Below are positions 8,602 through 17,309 of a stretch of DNA of 64,000 nucleotides, piece after piece. A model generated the notes under the pieces. That model searched no databases and was not told the origin of the DNA. It saw only the letters and a list, made by a program, of their open reading frames with translations. Location of the stretch: NCBI RefSeq assembly GCF_003047285.1, contig NZ_PZYX01000001.1:310001-374000 (forward strand), written 5' to 3'. A program made the translations under genes and the position numbers. Each line of letters opens with the position of its first letter. Position 1 is the stretch's first letter. The DNA comes from Nocardioides allogilvus. Its GTDB lineage: Bacteria > Actinomycetota > Actinomycetes > Propionibacteriales > Nocardioidaceae.

Positions 8602-9756
8602 ATGGCTGATCGTGACTTCGACATCGTCCTCTTCGGCGCCACCGGCTTCACGGGGCAGCTCACCGCCGACTACCTCGCGCGCAACGCGCCCGAGGGCCTG
8701 CGCTGGGCGCTCGCCGGTCGCAACCAGACCAAGCTCGAAGCCGTCCGCGACAAGCTCGGTCTCCCCGACCTCGAGCTGCTGCACGCCGACTCGACCGACC
8801 CGATCTCGCTGGCCGACGTCGCCGCCCGGACCCGGGTCGTGATCACCACCGTCGGTCCCTACCTGCAGTACGGCGCCGCGCTGGTCGCCGCCTGCGCCGA
8901 CGCCGGCACCGACTACGTCGACCTCACGGGCGAGCCGGAGTTCGTCGACCAGATGTATCTCCAGCACCACGAGACCGCCGTACGCACCGGCGCCCGGCTC
9001 GTCCACGCCTGCGGCTTCGACTCGATTCCCCACGACCTGGGCGCGCTCCACACCGTCCAGCAGCTGCCCTCCGACGTCCCGATCACCCTGCGCGCGGTCG
9101 TCCGCTCCGGCGGCATGGCCTCGGGCGGCACGATCCACTCGGCCCTCGGCCAGTTCTCCCGGGCGCGCGAGATGAAGGCGGCGTACGCCGCTCGCCGCCG
9201 CATGGAGGGAAAGCCGGCCGACGGCCGCTCGTCACGGGCCGTGTCGGCCAAGCCCCACCGCGACCCGGTGCTGGGCTACTGGCTGCTCCCGTTGCCGACC
9301 ATCGACCCGATCATCGTGGCCCGGAGCGGTGCCGCGCTGGCGACCTACGGACCAAGGTTCCGCTACTCGCACTTCGCCGGCACCAAGACGATCCGCTATG
9401 CCGCCGGTGGGGCGGTCGCCGTCGGTGCACTCGCCGCCGCGGCGCAGGTCAGGCCCGTGCGCAACTTCCTGCTCGGCAAGGTGTCGGCCGGGGACGGGCC
9501 CGACGAGGCGAAGCGGGAGAAGTCGTGGTTCACCGTCGACTTCGTCGGTGAGGGCGGCGGCCGGACCGTCCGCACCCGCGTCAGCGGCGGCGACCCGGGC
9601 TACACCGAGACGTCGATGATGCTGGCCGAGTCGGCGCTGTGCCTGGCCTTCGACGACAACCCGCCGACGGCCGGACAGGTCACCACCGCCCAGGCGATGG
9701 GCGAGAACCTGCTCGCCCGTGTCCAGGCGGGGGGCCTGAGGTTCGAGACCCGGTGA
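8602..9756 (+). CDS. Saccharopine dehydrogenase-like trans-acting enoyl reductase
   Basis: A 384-residue Rossmann-fold oxidoreductase. The nucleotide-binding motif GATGFTG lies at residues 12-18, followed by the LAGRNQTKLEAVRDKLG segment common to the saccharopine dehydrogenase-like family. Mycobacterial relatives act as trans enoyl reductases for complex lipids. A hydrophobic alanine/valine stretch lies near residue 270. ATG 8602 is supported by GAGGAT six bases upstream. The tRNA-Arg gene follows on the other strand. The actual substrate is not known. Confidence 0.8.
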   Translation: MADRDFDIVLFGATGFTGQLTADYLARNAPEGLRWALAGRNQTKLEAVRDKLGLPDLELLHADSTDPISLADVAARTRVVITTVGPYLQYGAALVAACADAGTDYVDLTGEPEFVDQMYLQHHETAVRTGARLVHACGFDSIPHDLGALHTVQQLPSDVPITLRAVVRSGGMASGGTIHSALGQFSRAREMKAAYAARRRMEGKPADGRSSRAVSAKPHRDPVLGYWLLPLPTIDPIIVARSGAALATYGPRFRYSHFAGTKTIRYAAGGAVAVGALAAAAQVRPVRNFLLGKVSAGDGPDEAKREKSWFTVDFVGEGGGRTVRTRVSGGDPGYTETSMMLAESALCLAFDDNPPTAGQVTTAQAMGENLLARVQAGGLRFETR

Positions 9757-9765
9757 CGGTGCTGG

Positions 9766-9841
9766 TGGTGCCCCAGGCAAGAGTCGAACTTGCGACCTTT
9801 CGCTTAGGAGGCGGCTGCTCTATCCACTGAGCTACTGGGGC
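9766..9841 (-). tRNA. tRNA-Arg (anticodon CCU)
   Basis: Read on the minus strand, the 76 nucleotides fold with acceptor GCCCCAG/CTGGGGC, D stem GCTC/GAGC, anticodon loop CTCCTAA and T stem GCAAG/CTTGC. Discriminator A and an encoded CCA end follow. The anticodon stem is unusual: GCCGC faces GCGAA, so only the three inner pairs form and the two outer positions are G-A and C-A. Confidence 0.93.
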
Positions 9842-9896
9842 GGATCGGCGCTCATCCTGCCATGCACGCATGCATGGATGGGAACCGACGTCGGGC

Positions 9897-11486
9897 TCAG
9901 CGACCAGGCTTGGGGACCGGGCCGAAGCCCCGGTTGCAGCTGCTGCCCGCGCAGTCGTCGAGCAGCCGGTAGCGGCGCTCCAGCTCGCGGCGTACGGCGA
10001 CGTAGCGCTTGTCGAGGAGCAGGTTGGTCAGCTCGAACGGGTCCTTGGTGCGGTCGTACAGGAACCCGTCGGCAGGGGCGTTGTTGATCCGCCGGCCGTA
10101 GGAGTAGCGCTCGGTCAGCACGCCGCGGTAGGCCCAGCCGGCGAAACGTGCGGACGGATCCTTGGCGCCGGTCTGGATCAGCATCGTGTCGCGGTGGCCC
10201 GGAACCGCGGGGTCACGCAGGGTGGCGGCGAAGCTCTCCCCGTCGGTGGTGAGGGTCGGGGTCAGCGACATCAGCTGCGCGATCGTGGTCGTGAGGTCGA
10301 CGAGCGAGACCGGCCGATCGGAGCGCGTGCCCGCGGGGACGCCCGGGCCGCGGACCACGAGCGGCACGTCGAGGATCTCGTCGGTGAGCCGGTCCTTGCC
10401 GGTGTAGCGGTGCTCGCCGAGGGCATAGCCGTTGTCGGAGGTGAAGACGATGAAGGTGTCGTCGAGCTCGCCCGTTCGCTCCAGGGCCTCGACCGTGTGG
10501 CGGACGGCCTCGTCGACGGAGAGCAGCGACCGGATGCGCCCGAGGTTGAGCCGCCTCATCGCCTCCGGCTTCAGCTTCGCCCGGCCGCGCACGATCGACT
10601 CCTTGTCGCGCATGTCGGCCTCGTTGAAGCTCGGCGCCTTGAACGCCTTGGGCGTCAGGCCCGTGAGTGCTTGTGCGTACGCCGCTTCGGCCGGCGGCAC
10701 CATGCCGCCCCGGTCGCCGTCGCCGTCACCCTTGGCGGACGCCGGGAACCAGATGTGCGGCGCAACGTGGTTGGCGAAGATCAGGAACGGCCGGCGACCC
10801 GCCCAGGTGTCGATGTCGGCCACGGTCCGCTCGTCGAGGCGGGTGGTGACGTAGTCGTCGGTGTAGGTGTCGCCGTCGAAGAAGGTGAAGTTCTCGTAGT
10901 CGGTCGCCGGCTCGAGCAGGATGTCGAAGTTGGTCCAGCCCGGGTCGGCGGGGGCGTCCGCGTCGAACTTGTTGAGGTGCTTGCCGTGCAGCGCCGTGGC
11001 GTAGCCCGCGGCCTCGGCCCAGGTGGCGATGGTCGACGACGGGTCGAAGGCCTGCCATCCGCCGTACCGACCGGAGTTGTGGCGCACGCCGTTGTTCTGG
11101 GCGTACTGCCCGGTCATCAGCTCGGCCCGTGCCGGGCAGCACAGCGGGTGCGGCGACTGTGCCTGGGTGAAGGTCATGCCCTCGTCGGCCAGCAGGCTCC
11201 GCACGTGGGGGAGGTAGGCCAGGTCGTCCTTGCGCATGTCGTCGGTCAGGAAGACGACGACGTTGGGGGCATCGCTCGCAGCCACCCGGCTCGTCGCCGA
11301 GGAGTTCACCACCTGCTCCGGCCCGATCGGGGTCTGACCACTGACCGCGATCGCGGCGATGAGCGCCAGGAAGAGGAGTCCGGCACCTGCGGTGAGGGAC
11401 AGGCGGAGGGATTGCGGCACGGAACAGGAACCTTCGGTTGCCAGACGGGCGGAAAGTGGTCGAGACGAACCCCCATCCTCACTCAT
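9897..11486 (-). CDS. Membrane-anchored sulfatase
   Basis: A 529-residue type I sulfatase of the alkaline phosphatase superfamily. One hydrophobic segment (about 31-50) anchors or exports it. The metal-binding TDDM follows at residues 81-84, and the formylglycine motif CCPAR is at 116-120, so Cys116 should be converted to formylglycine. A later SDNGYALGEHRYTGKDRL region is also family-typical. It probably hydrolyses a sulfate or related ester outside the membrane; the substrate is unknown. GAGGAG precedes the ATG. It is divergent from the LCP gene. Confidence 0.88.
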   Translation of the reverse strand: MSEDGGSSRPLSARLATEGSCSVPQSLRLSLTAGAGLLFLALIAAIAVSGQTPIGPEQVVNSSATSRVAASDAPNVVVFLTDDMRKDDLAYLPHVRSLLADEGMTFTQAQSPHPLCCPARAELMTGQYAQNNGVRHNSGRYGGWQAFDPSSTIATWAEAAGYATALHGKHLNKFDADAPADPGWTNFDILLEPATDYENFTFFDGDTYTDDYVTTRLDERTVADIDTWAGRRPFLIFANHVAPHIWFPASAKGDGDGDRGGMVPPAEAAYAQALTGLTPKAFKAPSFNEADMRDKESIVRGRAKLKPEAMRRLNLGRIRSLLSVDEAVRHTVEALERTGELDDTFIVFTSDNGYALGEHRYTGKDRLTDEILDVPLVVRGPGVPAGTRSDRPVSLVDLTTTIAQLMSLTPTLTTDGESFAATLRDPAVPGHRDTMLIQTGAKDPSARFAGWAYRGVLTERYSYGRRINNAPADGFLYDRTKDPFELTNLLLDKRYVAVRRELERRYRLLDDCAGSSCNRGFGPVPKPGR

Positions 11487-11606
11487 GACTCCTCACGGCG
11501 GGGAATTTGTGCTGGACCGGACTACGGTGACAATTTGAGCCTCTCGCGTAGGTTGCGTAGGTCGCCCGTGCAGGGCTCCGCCAAGAAGAAGGTTGTGGAC
11601 TGAGTC

Positions 11607-12863
11607 GTGGCAGGTGTGTCGAGCCCTGGAACGGATGTTCCTGCGCCCAAGCGCAAGGCGGAGGCCCAGCGCAAGCACACGGTCGGCCAGGTCATGCTGG
11701 TCAGCTCGCTGGTCCTGGCGCTGGTGACAGGTCTCGGTGTCGTGTTCCTCTACCGCCACCTCAACGGCAACATCAGCACGAAGTCGCTCGACGCCATCGG
11801 CAACCGGCCCGAGAAGATCTACCGCGGCAACGGCGAGCCCCTCAACATCCTGGTCATGGGTGACGACACCCGGTCCGGCGACGACAACGACATCGACCAG
11901 GAGACCGGAGGCGGCTCGGACACCACGATCCTGGTCCACCTGTCCGCCGATCGGAAGCGGTCCTATGCCGTGTCGATCCCGCGCGACTCGATCGTCGACC
12001 GTCCCGAGTGCGACGACAGCGCCGCCGCGCCCGACGTCATGTGGAACGCGGCGTTCGGCACCGGCGGTGAGCTGTGCACCGTCGCCCAGTTCGAGCAGTC
12101 CACCGACATCCTCGTCGACCACTTCGTGGTCATCGACTTCAACGGGTTCGGGGAGATGGTCGACGCCGTCGACGGCGTGCCCGTCTGCGTCCCCGAGGAC
12201 ATCGACGACCCGAAGCACGAGATCTTCGTCCCGGCTGGCGACCCGTCCGTCCTCAGCGGCGACGAGGCCCTGGACTACGTCCGCGCCCGCTATGTCGGTG
12301 AGCTCGCTCAGCAGAACGACCTCAGCCGGATCAAGCGTCAGCAGACCTTCATCGCGGCCCTGATCCGCAAGGTGAAGTCGGCCGGCACGCTCACCCGCCT
12401 CGACCGGGTCGTCGGCTTCCTCGACGCGGCCACGCGCTCCCTGCGCACCGACGAAGGTCTCGGCTCGGTCACCCGGATCGGCAAGATCGCCCTGCAGCTG
12501 CAGGACGTCGGGCTGGACAACATCAAGTTCATCACCGTCCCGACGGCCTACTACCCGCTCGACTCCGAGTTCAAGGGCAAGGTCTACTGGACCGAGGACG
12601 CCGACACCCTGTGGCAGATGCTCAACGAGGACAAGGCGCTGTCGCCGAACCTGCTGGCCGACTCCGTGACCGCCGAGCCGCCCGCGACCTCGAGCGAGGC
12701 GCAGGAGTCGGAGTCTCCCGCCCCGACCGAGACCGAGTCGCCGGCCGAGACCGAGTCCCCCAGCGAAGAGGCGTCCCCGACCGAGACTCCCACCGAGTCC
12801 GAGACGACGGCCCCCAGCGAGGAGCCGACGCCGAAGGAGACGACACCCGGGGTGTGCGCGTGA
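11607..12863 (+). CDS. LytR-CpsA-Psr (LCP) family cell-wall glycopolymer ligase
   Basis: A 418-residue membrane enzyme that transfers lipid-linked glycopolymers to peptidoglycan. One transmembrane helix lies at about 29-48 after a basic cytoplasmic tail. The LCP domain follows with LNILVMGDDTRSGD, SDTTILVHLSADR and VSIPRDSIVD, including the arginines expected to bind pyrophosphate. The last 65 residues are a disordered Ser/Thr/Glu/Pro tail. A GTG at 11607 is used. Its stop overlaps the next small gene by four bases. Confidence 0.9.
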   Translation: MAGVSSPGTDVPAPKRKAEAQRKHTVGQVMLVSSLVLALVTGLGVVFLYRHLNGNISTKSLDAIGNRPEKIYRGNGEPLNILVMGDDTRSGDDNDIDQETGGGSDTTILVHLSADRKRSYAVSIPRDSIVDRPECDDSAAAPDVMWNAAFGTGGELCTVAQFEQSTDILVDHFVVIDFNGFGEMVDAVDGVPVCVPEDIDDPKHEIFVPAGDPSVLSGDEALDYVRARYVGELAQQNDLSRIKRQQTFIAALIRKVKSAGTLTRLDRVVGFLDAATRSLRTDEGLGSVTRIGKIALQLQDVGLDNIKFITVPTAYYPLDSEFKGKVYWTEDADTLWQMLNEDKALSPNLLADSVTAEPPATSSEAQESESPAPTETESPAETESPSEEASPTETPTESETTAPSEEPTPKETTPGVCA

Positions 12864-13066
12864 GCGACGCTCCGGAGCAGGACACCCCCGAGGCCGGCTC
12901 GCCCGAGCCGGAGTGGGTACGTCGCAAGCGACTCGCCGCCGTCTTCGGTGACGTGCTCCCCGAGCAGACGAGCGACGACCGCTCGCCCGGCTCGCGCGGC
13001 GACGGGGCCGGCGACGGCAAGGGCGACGACTGGTACCGCGACCAGGTGCCGCCCCACCACGGCTGA
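12860..13066 (+). CDS. Small conserved actinobacterial protein coupled to LCP
   Basis: A 68-residue acidic, glycine-rich protein with no membrane segment. It has two recognisable blocks, EWVRRKRLAAVFGDVLPEQT and WYRDQVPPHHG, separated by a variable linker. I recall the same two-block layout in unnamed small proteins of many actinobacteria. The GTG overlaps the LCP stop (GTGA), so it is made together with the cell-wall ligase, and a terminator follows it. Its function is unknown; a link to cell-wall assembly is only inferred from the coupling. Confidence 0.8.
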   Translation: MSDAPEQDTPEAGSPEPEWVRRKRLAAVFGDVLPEQTSDDRSPGSRGDGAGDGKGDDWYRDQVPPHHG

Positions 13067-13089
13067 GTCGGCGCTCCCGCAGAAATGCA

Positions 13090-13123
13090 ACGAACGGCCC
13101 GCCCCGAGGGGCGAGCCGTTCGT
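13090..13123. terminator. Intrinsic terminator hairpin between LCP operon and mscL
   Basis: ACGAACGGC (13090-13098) pairs with GCCGTTCGT (13115-13123), and the inner bases CGCCCC/GGGGCG extend the stem. It lies between converging genes and can serve both strands. There is no long T-tract, as is usual in high-GC actinobacteria. Confidence 0.75.
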
Positions 13124-13149
13124 GGTGAAGCAGGTGCTGGAGCCGAAAC

Positions 13150-13494
13150 TCAGCTGCGGGCCCGGAGGGCGTCGCGGATCTCCGTGAGCAGCTCGGTGTC
13201 GCTCGGGCCCGAGGCCTCGGCCGGGAAGAACTTCTCCTTGGCCTTGGTGTAGGGAACAACGACGAAGAAGTAGACGATCGCACCCATGATGATGAACGCG
13301 ATCAGGGCGTTGAGGAAGAAGCCCAGGTCGCCCAGCTTGGCGTCACCGAAGACGTCGTCGAAGCCACCGGGAAGCAGGCCGGTCAGCCACGCGCTGAAGG
13401 CCGTGACGACGGACGCGAACGAGAGCGCCATGATCAGGCCGACGGCGATCTCGACAAGGTTGCCCTTGAGGATGAAGTTCTTGAATCCACTCAT
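13150..13494 (-). CDS. mscL: Large-conductance mechanosensitive channel MscL
   Basis: A 114-residue channel subunit that opens under membrane tension to release solutes during osmotic downshock. It starts MSGFKNFILKGNLVEIAVGL, the conserved amphipathic helix and first pore helix. The second helix is ALIAFIIMGAIVYFFVVVPY, followed by a charged cytoplasmic helix. The ATG at 13494 is chosen over longer frames because AAGGAGAT lies eight bases upstream and the family N-terminus begins there. It is next to the SAF protein gene on the same strand, as in mycobacteria. Confidence 0.95.
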   Translation of the reverse strand: MSGFKNFILKGNLVEIAVGLIMALSFASVVTAFSAWLTGLLPGGFDDVFGDAKLGDLGFFLNALIAFIIMGAIVYFFVVVPYTKAKEKFFPAEASGPSDTELLTEIRDALRARS

Positions 13495-13557
13495 TGCATT
13501 ATCTCCTTGCGTGACCCCGAGAGACGGAATCAATCAATGTCAGGACAACCGAGCACG

Positions 13558-14181
13558 CTAGCGGGTATACGTCACCGTGAGAAACTCCTGCAGCGTGGCG
13601 GCGGCGACAAATTGCGCACGGTCCGGGGTGATGCCGGCGACGACCAGGCGTCCGGTAAGGGTGGAGTCGGCCGAACCGGGCGGCGGGATCGCCAGCACCA
13701 GCACGTCGCTCGCCACCTCTGAGACATCGCCCGACTCGGGGTCGACAGCGCTCAGGTCGACGCGGTCACCGACCTCGAGCAGCTCGACCACGGCCGGGTC
13801 GGGGAGCCGCAGCGGCATCACCGTGAGGTCGGGATGGGCCTGCGCCAGCTCGGAGCCGACGAAGCGCAGGTCGGTGATCGCCTCACCCTGGCGCAACGGA
13901 GCCGCGAGCACCTGACCGGCCACGGCGCCCGTCAGCCCGGCCGGCGCCAGCTCCGTCGGCCACCTCACCATCGACACGTCGTCCGCCTCCAGTCGCTCGC
14001 CGGCGGCGAGGTCGCGCGAGGCGACCGGCACCTCGACGGTCGGCGGGCCGGGGCCGACGGTGGTGCGCAACCCGATCAGCACGGCCAGCGCGACGAGCAG
14101 CGCCGCGAGCGGGCGGCGCCGGGCCAGGATCGCGCGCCGGAGCGCGTGCAGGCGGCGGCGTACGGACGAAGCAGTGGGCAT
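13558..14181 (-). CDS. SAF-domain protein, CpaB/RcpC-like
   Basis: A 207-residue protein with a basic cytoplasmic start, one transmembrane helix (about residues 24-41) and an external SAF domain beginning VPVASRDLAAGERLEADDV. CpaB-type proteins assist Flp pilus assembly, but no pilus genes lie nearby, so the role is uncertain. TAGCGT on the minus strand (14188-14193) ends six bases before the ATG, so the mRNA is probably leaderless. It precedes mscL on the same strand with a gap of about 60 bases. Confidence 0.8.
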   Translation of the reverse strand: MPTASSVRRRLHALRRAILARRRPLAALLVALAVLIGLRTTVGPGPPTVEVPVASRDLAAGERLEADDVSMVRWPTELAPAGLTGAVAGQVLAAPLRQGEAITDLRFVGSELAQAHPDLTVMPLRLPDPAVVELLEVGDRVDLSAVDPESGDVSEVASDVLVLAIPPPGSADSTLTGRLVVAGITPDRAQFVAAATLQEFLTVTYTR

Positions 14182-14243
14182 GCAGCGACGCTAGGGCGCT
14201 GCACCGACGAGCAGCCTGTGGTCATCCACAGGCGGCGGGCAGG

Positions 14244-14564
14244 TCAGCTGCTGGAGGAGCCTGTGGACGGTGAAGGGCTCGAGGTGGCGGCGGGCTTGGA
14301 CGAACCGGAGTCCGACGAGGAGGAGGACGACGAGGACGACGACGAGTCGGAGGAGCCGCTGCTCGCGGGCACGGTCGACGACGAACCGGAGCGGCTGTCG
14401 GTGCGGTAGAAGCCCGAGCCCTTGAACACCACGCCCACGGCGTTGAAGACCTTGCGCAGCCGGCCCTCGCACTCGGGGCACACGGTCAGCGAGTCGTCGC
14501 TGAAGCTCTGGAACTGCTCGAAGGCGTGGCCGCACTCGGTGCAGGCGTACTGATAGGTGGGCAT
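14244..14564 (-). CDS. FmdB-type zinc-ribbon protein with serine-rich tail (Ruc-like)
   Basis: A 106-residue protein. Residues 1-40 form a zinc ribbon (YACTECGHAFEQFQ and CPECEG) with two CxxC pairs, starting MPTYQY as in the FmdB family. The last 50 residues are almost all Ser, Thr, Pro and Lys and are predicted disordered. M. tuberculosis Rv0991c, in the same neighbourhood, has the same layout and is a redox-regulated chaperone (Ruc). An analogous role here is an inference from architecture and synteny. The start at 14564 gives the family N-terminus. Confidence 0.85.
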   Translation of the reverse strand: MPTYQYACTECGHAFEQFQSFSDDSLTVCPECEGRLRKVFNAVGVVFKGSGFYRTDSRSGSSSTVPASSGSSDSSSSSSSSSSSDSGSSKPAATSSPSPSTGSSSS

Positions 14565-14659
14565 GAGAAACCTTGCTGGCTGGCGCAATCGGGACCGCGA
14601 TCAGATGGGCCCGCGACTCGCTGGCACTCCACCCGATCGACTGCCAAGGGTACGGCACA

Positions 14660-17293
14660 ATGCCTGATGAGATGACCGAGCAACCTGCGACCACGCCCGA
14701 CGACGACTTCTCGTTGCGCACCCTCTTCCGCAAGGCGCCACGGGGCCTGCGCTGGTCCGCCTACGTCGCGGCCGCCCTGGCACTGCTGCTGGTCGTGCTC
14801 CTCGTGACCGCGGTCGCGTTCGTACGCCGACCCGTGCCCGAGACCGACGGTGCCCTCGAGCTCGCGGGGCTCGAGGGGCACGTCGAGGTGATCCGCGACG
14901 ACCACGGCATCCCGCAGATCTACGCCGACACCGACGCCGACCTGATGCGTGCCCAGGGGTTCGTGGCCGCGCAGGACCGCTTCTTCGAGATGGACGTACG
15001 GCGCCACGTGACCGCCGGACGGCTCTCCGAGCTCTTCGGTGAGGACGGCCTGGAGACCGACAAGTACATCCGCACCATGGGATGGCGACGGGTCGCGGAG
15101 CAGGAGTGGGCGCTGCTGGAGACCGAGACGCGCGACGCGCTCACGGCCTATGCGCAGGGCGTCAACGCCTACCTCGACCAGCTCGGCACCAGCGAGATCG
15201 CGGTCGAGTACACGATCCTCGGCCTGACCGGCCTCGACTACGAGCCGGAGCCGTGGGAGCCCGCGGACTCGCTGGCCTGGCTCAAGGCGATGGCCTGGGA
15301 CCTGCGCGGCAACATGGACGACGAGATCGCCCGCGTGATGGCCAGCCTGGACCACACCGAGGAGGAGATCGCCGAGCTCTACCCGGCCTACGACCCCGAG
15401 GCACACCCGCCGATCGTCGGCACCGGTGGCGTCGTGGACGAGGTGTTCGAGCAGAACGCAAGCGGCAACTCCACGCGCAACCCGCGGCGCCCGGCCTTCG
15501 ACGCGGAGGCGGTCCGCACGCTCGTCGACCTGAAGGCGGGCCTGGACCGGATGCCCGAGCTGCTCGGTCGCGGCGAGGGGATCGGCTCCAACTCCTGGGT
15601 GGTCGACGGCGAGCACAGCGCGACCGGGCAGCCGTTGCTCGCCAACGACCCGCACCTCGGCATCAGCCAGCCCGGCATCTGGATGCAGACCGGCCTGCAC
15701 TGCCGCGAGATCACCCCCGACTGCACGCTCGACGTCGCCGGCTTCACGTTCTCGGGCGTGCCCGGCGTGATCATCGGCCACAACGCCGACATCGCGTGGG
15801 GCTTCACCAACCTCGGCCCCGACGTCACCGACCTCTACCTCGAGCAGATCGAGGGCGCGACCTGGATCCAGGACGGCAAGCCCCGGCCGCTGACGCTGCG
15901 CACCGAGACGATCAAGGTCCGCGACGGCGACGACTTCGTCCTGCACATCCGCGAGACCGCCCACGGGCCGCTGCTCAGTGACGTCTCCCGGGAGCTCAGC
16001 ACGGTCGGGGCCAACGCGCCGACCGACCAGCCGGGGGAGCGCGGCAACGGCTATGCCGTGGCGCTGCAGTGGACAGCACTCCGTCCGACGACGACCGCTG
16101 ACGCGGTCCTCGGCCTCAACCGCGCGGGCGACTGGGACGAGTTCCGGGCGGCGGCCAGCGAGTTCGCCGTACCAGCCCAGAACATGGTGTACGCCGATCG
16201 CGACGGCCATATCGGCTACCAGGCGCCCGGCCTCGTACCCATCCGCAAGTCCGGCAACACCGGCGCGATGCCGGCCGAGGGCTGGCTCTCGGCCAACGAC
16301 TGGACCGGCGACTTCATCCCCTTCGACGGGCTGCCCAACGTCCTCGACCCCGAGGAGGGCTTCATCGTCACCGCCAACCAGGCCGTGATCGACGACGACT
16401 ACCCCTACTTCCTGACCGACGACTGGGACGCGGGCTACCGCTCGACGCGGATCCGCGAGCTGCTGGCCGAGGAAGGCGAGCTGTCGGTGGAGGAGATGAC
16501 CCGCCTCCAGCTCGACACGGCCAACCCCATGGCGCCGACGCTGGTGCCCTACCTCCTCGACGTCGAGGACCTCGGCTCGCCCTACTACCGCGACGGCCAG
16601 GAGCTGCTGGCCGACTGGGACTTCACCCAGCCGGCGGACAGTGCCGCGGCGGCCTACTACAACGCGGTGTGGAGCAACCTGCTGCGACTGACCTTCCACG
16701 ACGAGCTGCGCGAGGGCATCTGGCCCGACGGCGGCGACCGGTGGTTCGCGGTCGTCACCGACCTGCTGGCCGACCCAGCCGGGCCGTGGTGGGACGACAG
16801 CGAGACCGAGGACGTCACCGAGTCGCGCGACGACATCCTGAGCCAGGCGATGCGCGACGCGCGCGACGAGCTGACGATGCGCCAGTCACTCGACGCGGCC
16901 GACTGGACCTGGGGCCACCTGCACCAGCTCGACCTGCACCACTCCACGCTCGGCGAGTCCGGCGTCGCCCCGATCGAGCGGCTTTTCAACCGCGACGACC
17001 GCGGCGTCGGCGGCGGGCCGAGCATCGTCGACGCGACGAGCTGGAACGCCGCGCTCGGCTATGGCGTGACGGCGGCCCCGTCGATGCGGATGGTCGTCTC
17101 GCTCGCCGACTTCGACGCCTCGCGCTACATCAACCTCACCGGCGTCTCCGGCCACCCCGGCTCCTCCCACTACGGAGACCAGACCGAGCTGTTCGTCAAC
17201 GGTGACTACTTGCCGTGGGCGTTCACCCGCGACGCCGTGGTCGAGGCCGGCGTGGACACCCTCGTGCTGACTCCGGCCGGAGCCGCCGACTGA
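14660..17293 (+). CDS. Penicillin acylase (Ntn-hydrolase) family protein
   Basis: An 877-residue amidase precursor. A single transmembrane helix lies at about 32-55, so the enzyme is probably tethered outside the membrane rather than freely exported. The self-cleavage site is GSNSW, with Ser310 the predicted N-terminal nucleophile of the beta chain. The flanking PLLANDPHLG and GFTFSGVPGVIIGHN are family signatures. Relatives cleave penicillins, acyl-homoserine lactones or other amides, so the substrate cannot be named. ATG 14660 is used; ATG 14672 is possible. Confidence 0.9.
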   Translation: MPDEMTEQPATTPDDDFSLRTLFRKAPRGLRWSAYVAAALALLLVVLLVTAVAFVRRPVPETDGALELAGLEGHVEVIRDDHGIPQIYADTDADLMRAQGFVAAQDRFFEMDVRRHVTAGRLSELFGEDGLETDKYIRTMGWRRVAEQEWALLETETRDALTAYAQGVNAYLDQLGTSEIAVEYTILGLTGLDYEPEPWEPADSLAWLKAMAWDLRGNMDDEIARVMASLDHTEEEIAELYPAYDPEAHPPIVGTGGVVDEVFEQNASGNSTRNPRRPAFDAEAVRTLVDLKAGLDRMPELLGRGEGIGSNSWVVDGEHSATGQPLLANDPHLGISQPGIWMQTGLHCREITPDCTLDVAGFTFSGVPGVIIGHNADIAWGFTNLGPDVTDLYLEQIEGATWIQDGKPRPLTLRTETIKVRDGDDFVLHIRETAHGPLLSDVSRELSTVGANAPTDQPGERGNGYAVALQWTALRPTTTADAVLGLNRAGDWDEFRAAASEFAVPAQNMVYADRDGHIGYQAPGLVPIRKSGNTGAMPAEGWLSANDWTGDFIPFDGLPNVLDPEEGFIVTANQAVIDDDYPYFLTDDWDAGYRSTRIRELLAEEGELSVEEMTRLQLDTANPMAPTLVPYLLDVEDLGSPYYRDGQELLADWDFTQPADSAAAAYYNAVWSNLLRLTFHDELREGIWPDGGDRWFAVVTDLLADPAGPWWDDSETEDVTESRDDILSQAMRDARDELTMRQSLDAADWTWGHLHQLDLHHSTLGESGVAPIERLFNRDDRGVGGGPSIVDATSWNAALGYGVTAAPSMRMVVSLADFDASRYINLTGVSGHPGSSHYGDQTELFVNGDYLPWAFTRDAVVEAGVDTLVLTPAGAAD

Positions 17294-17309
17294 TCGCTAG
17301 GCTCGGGCC

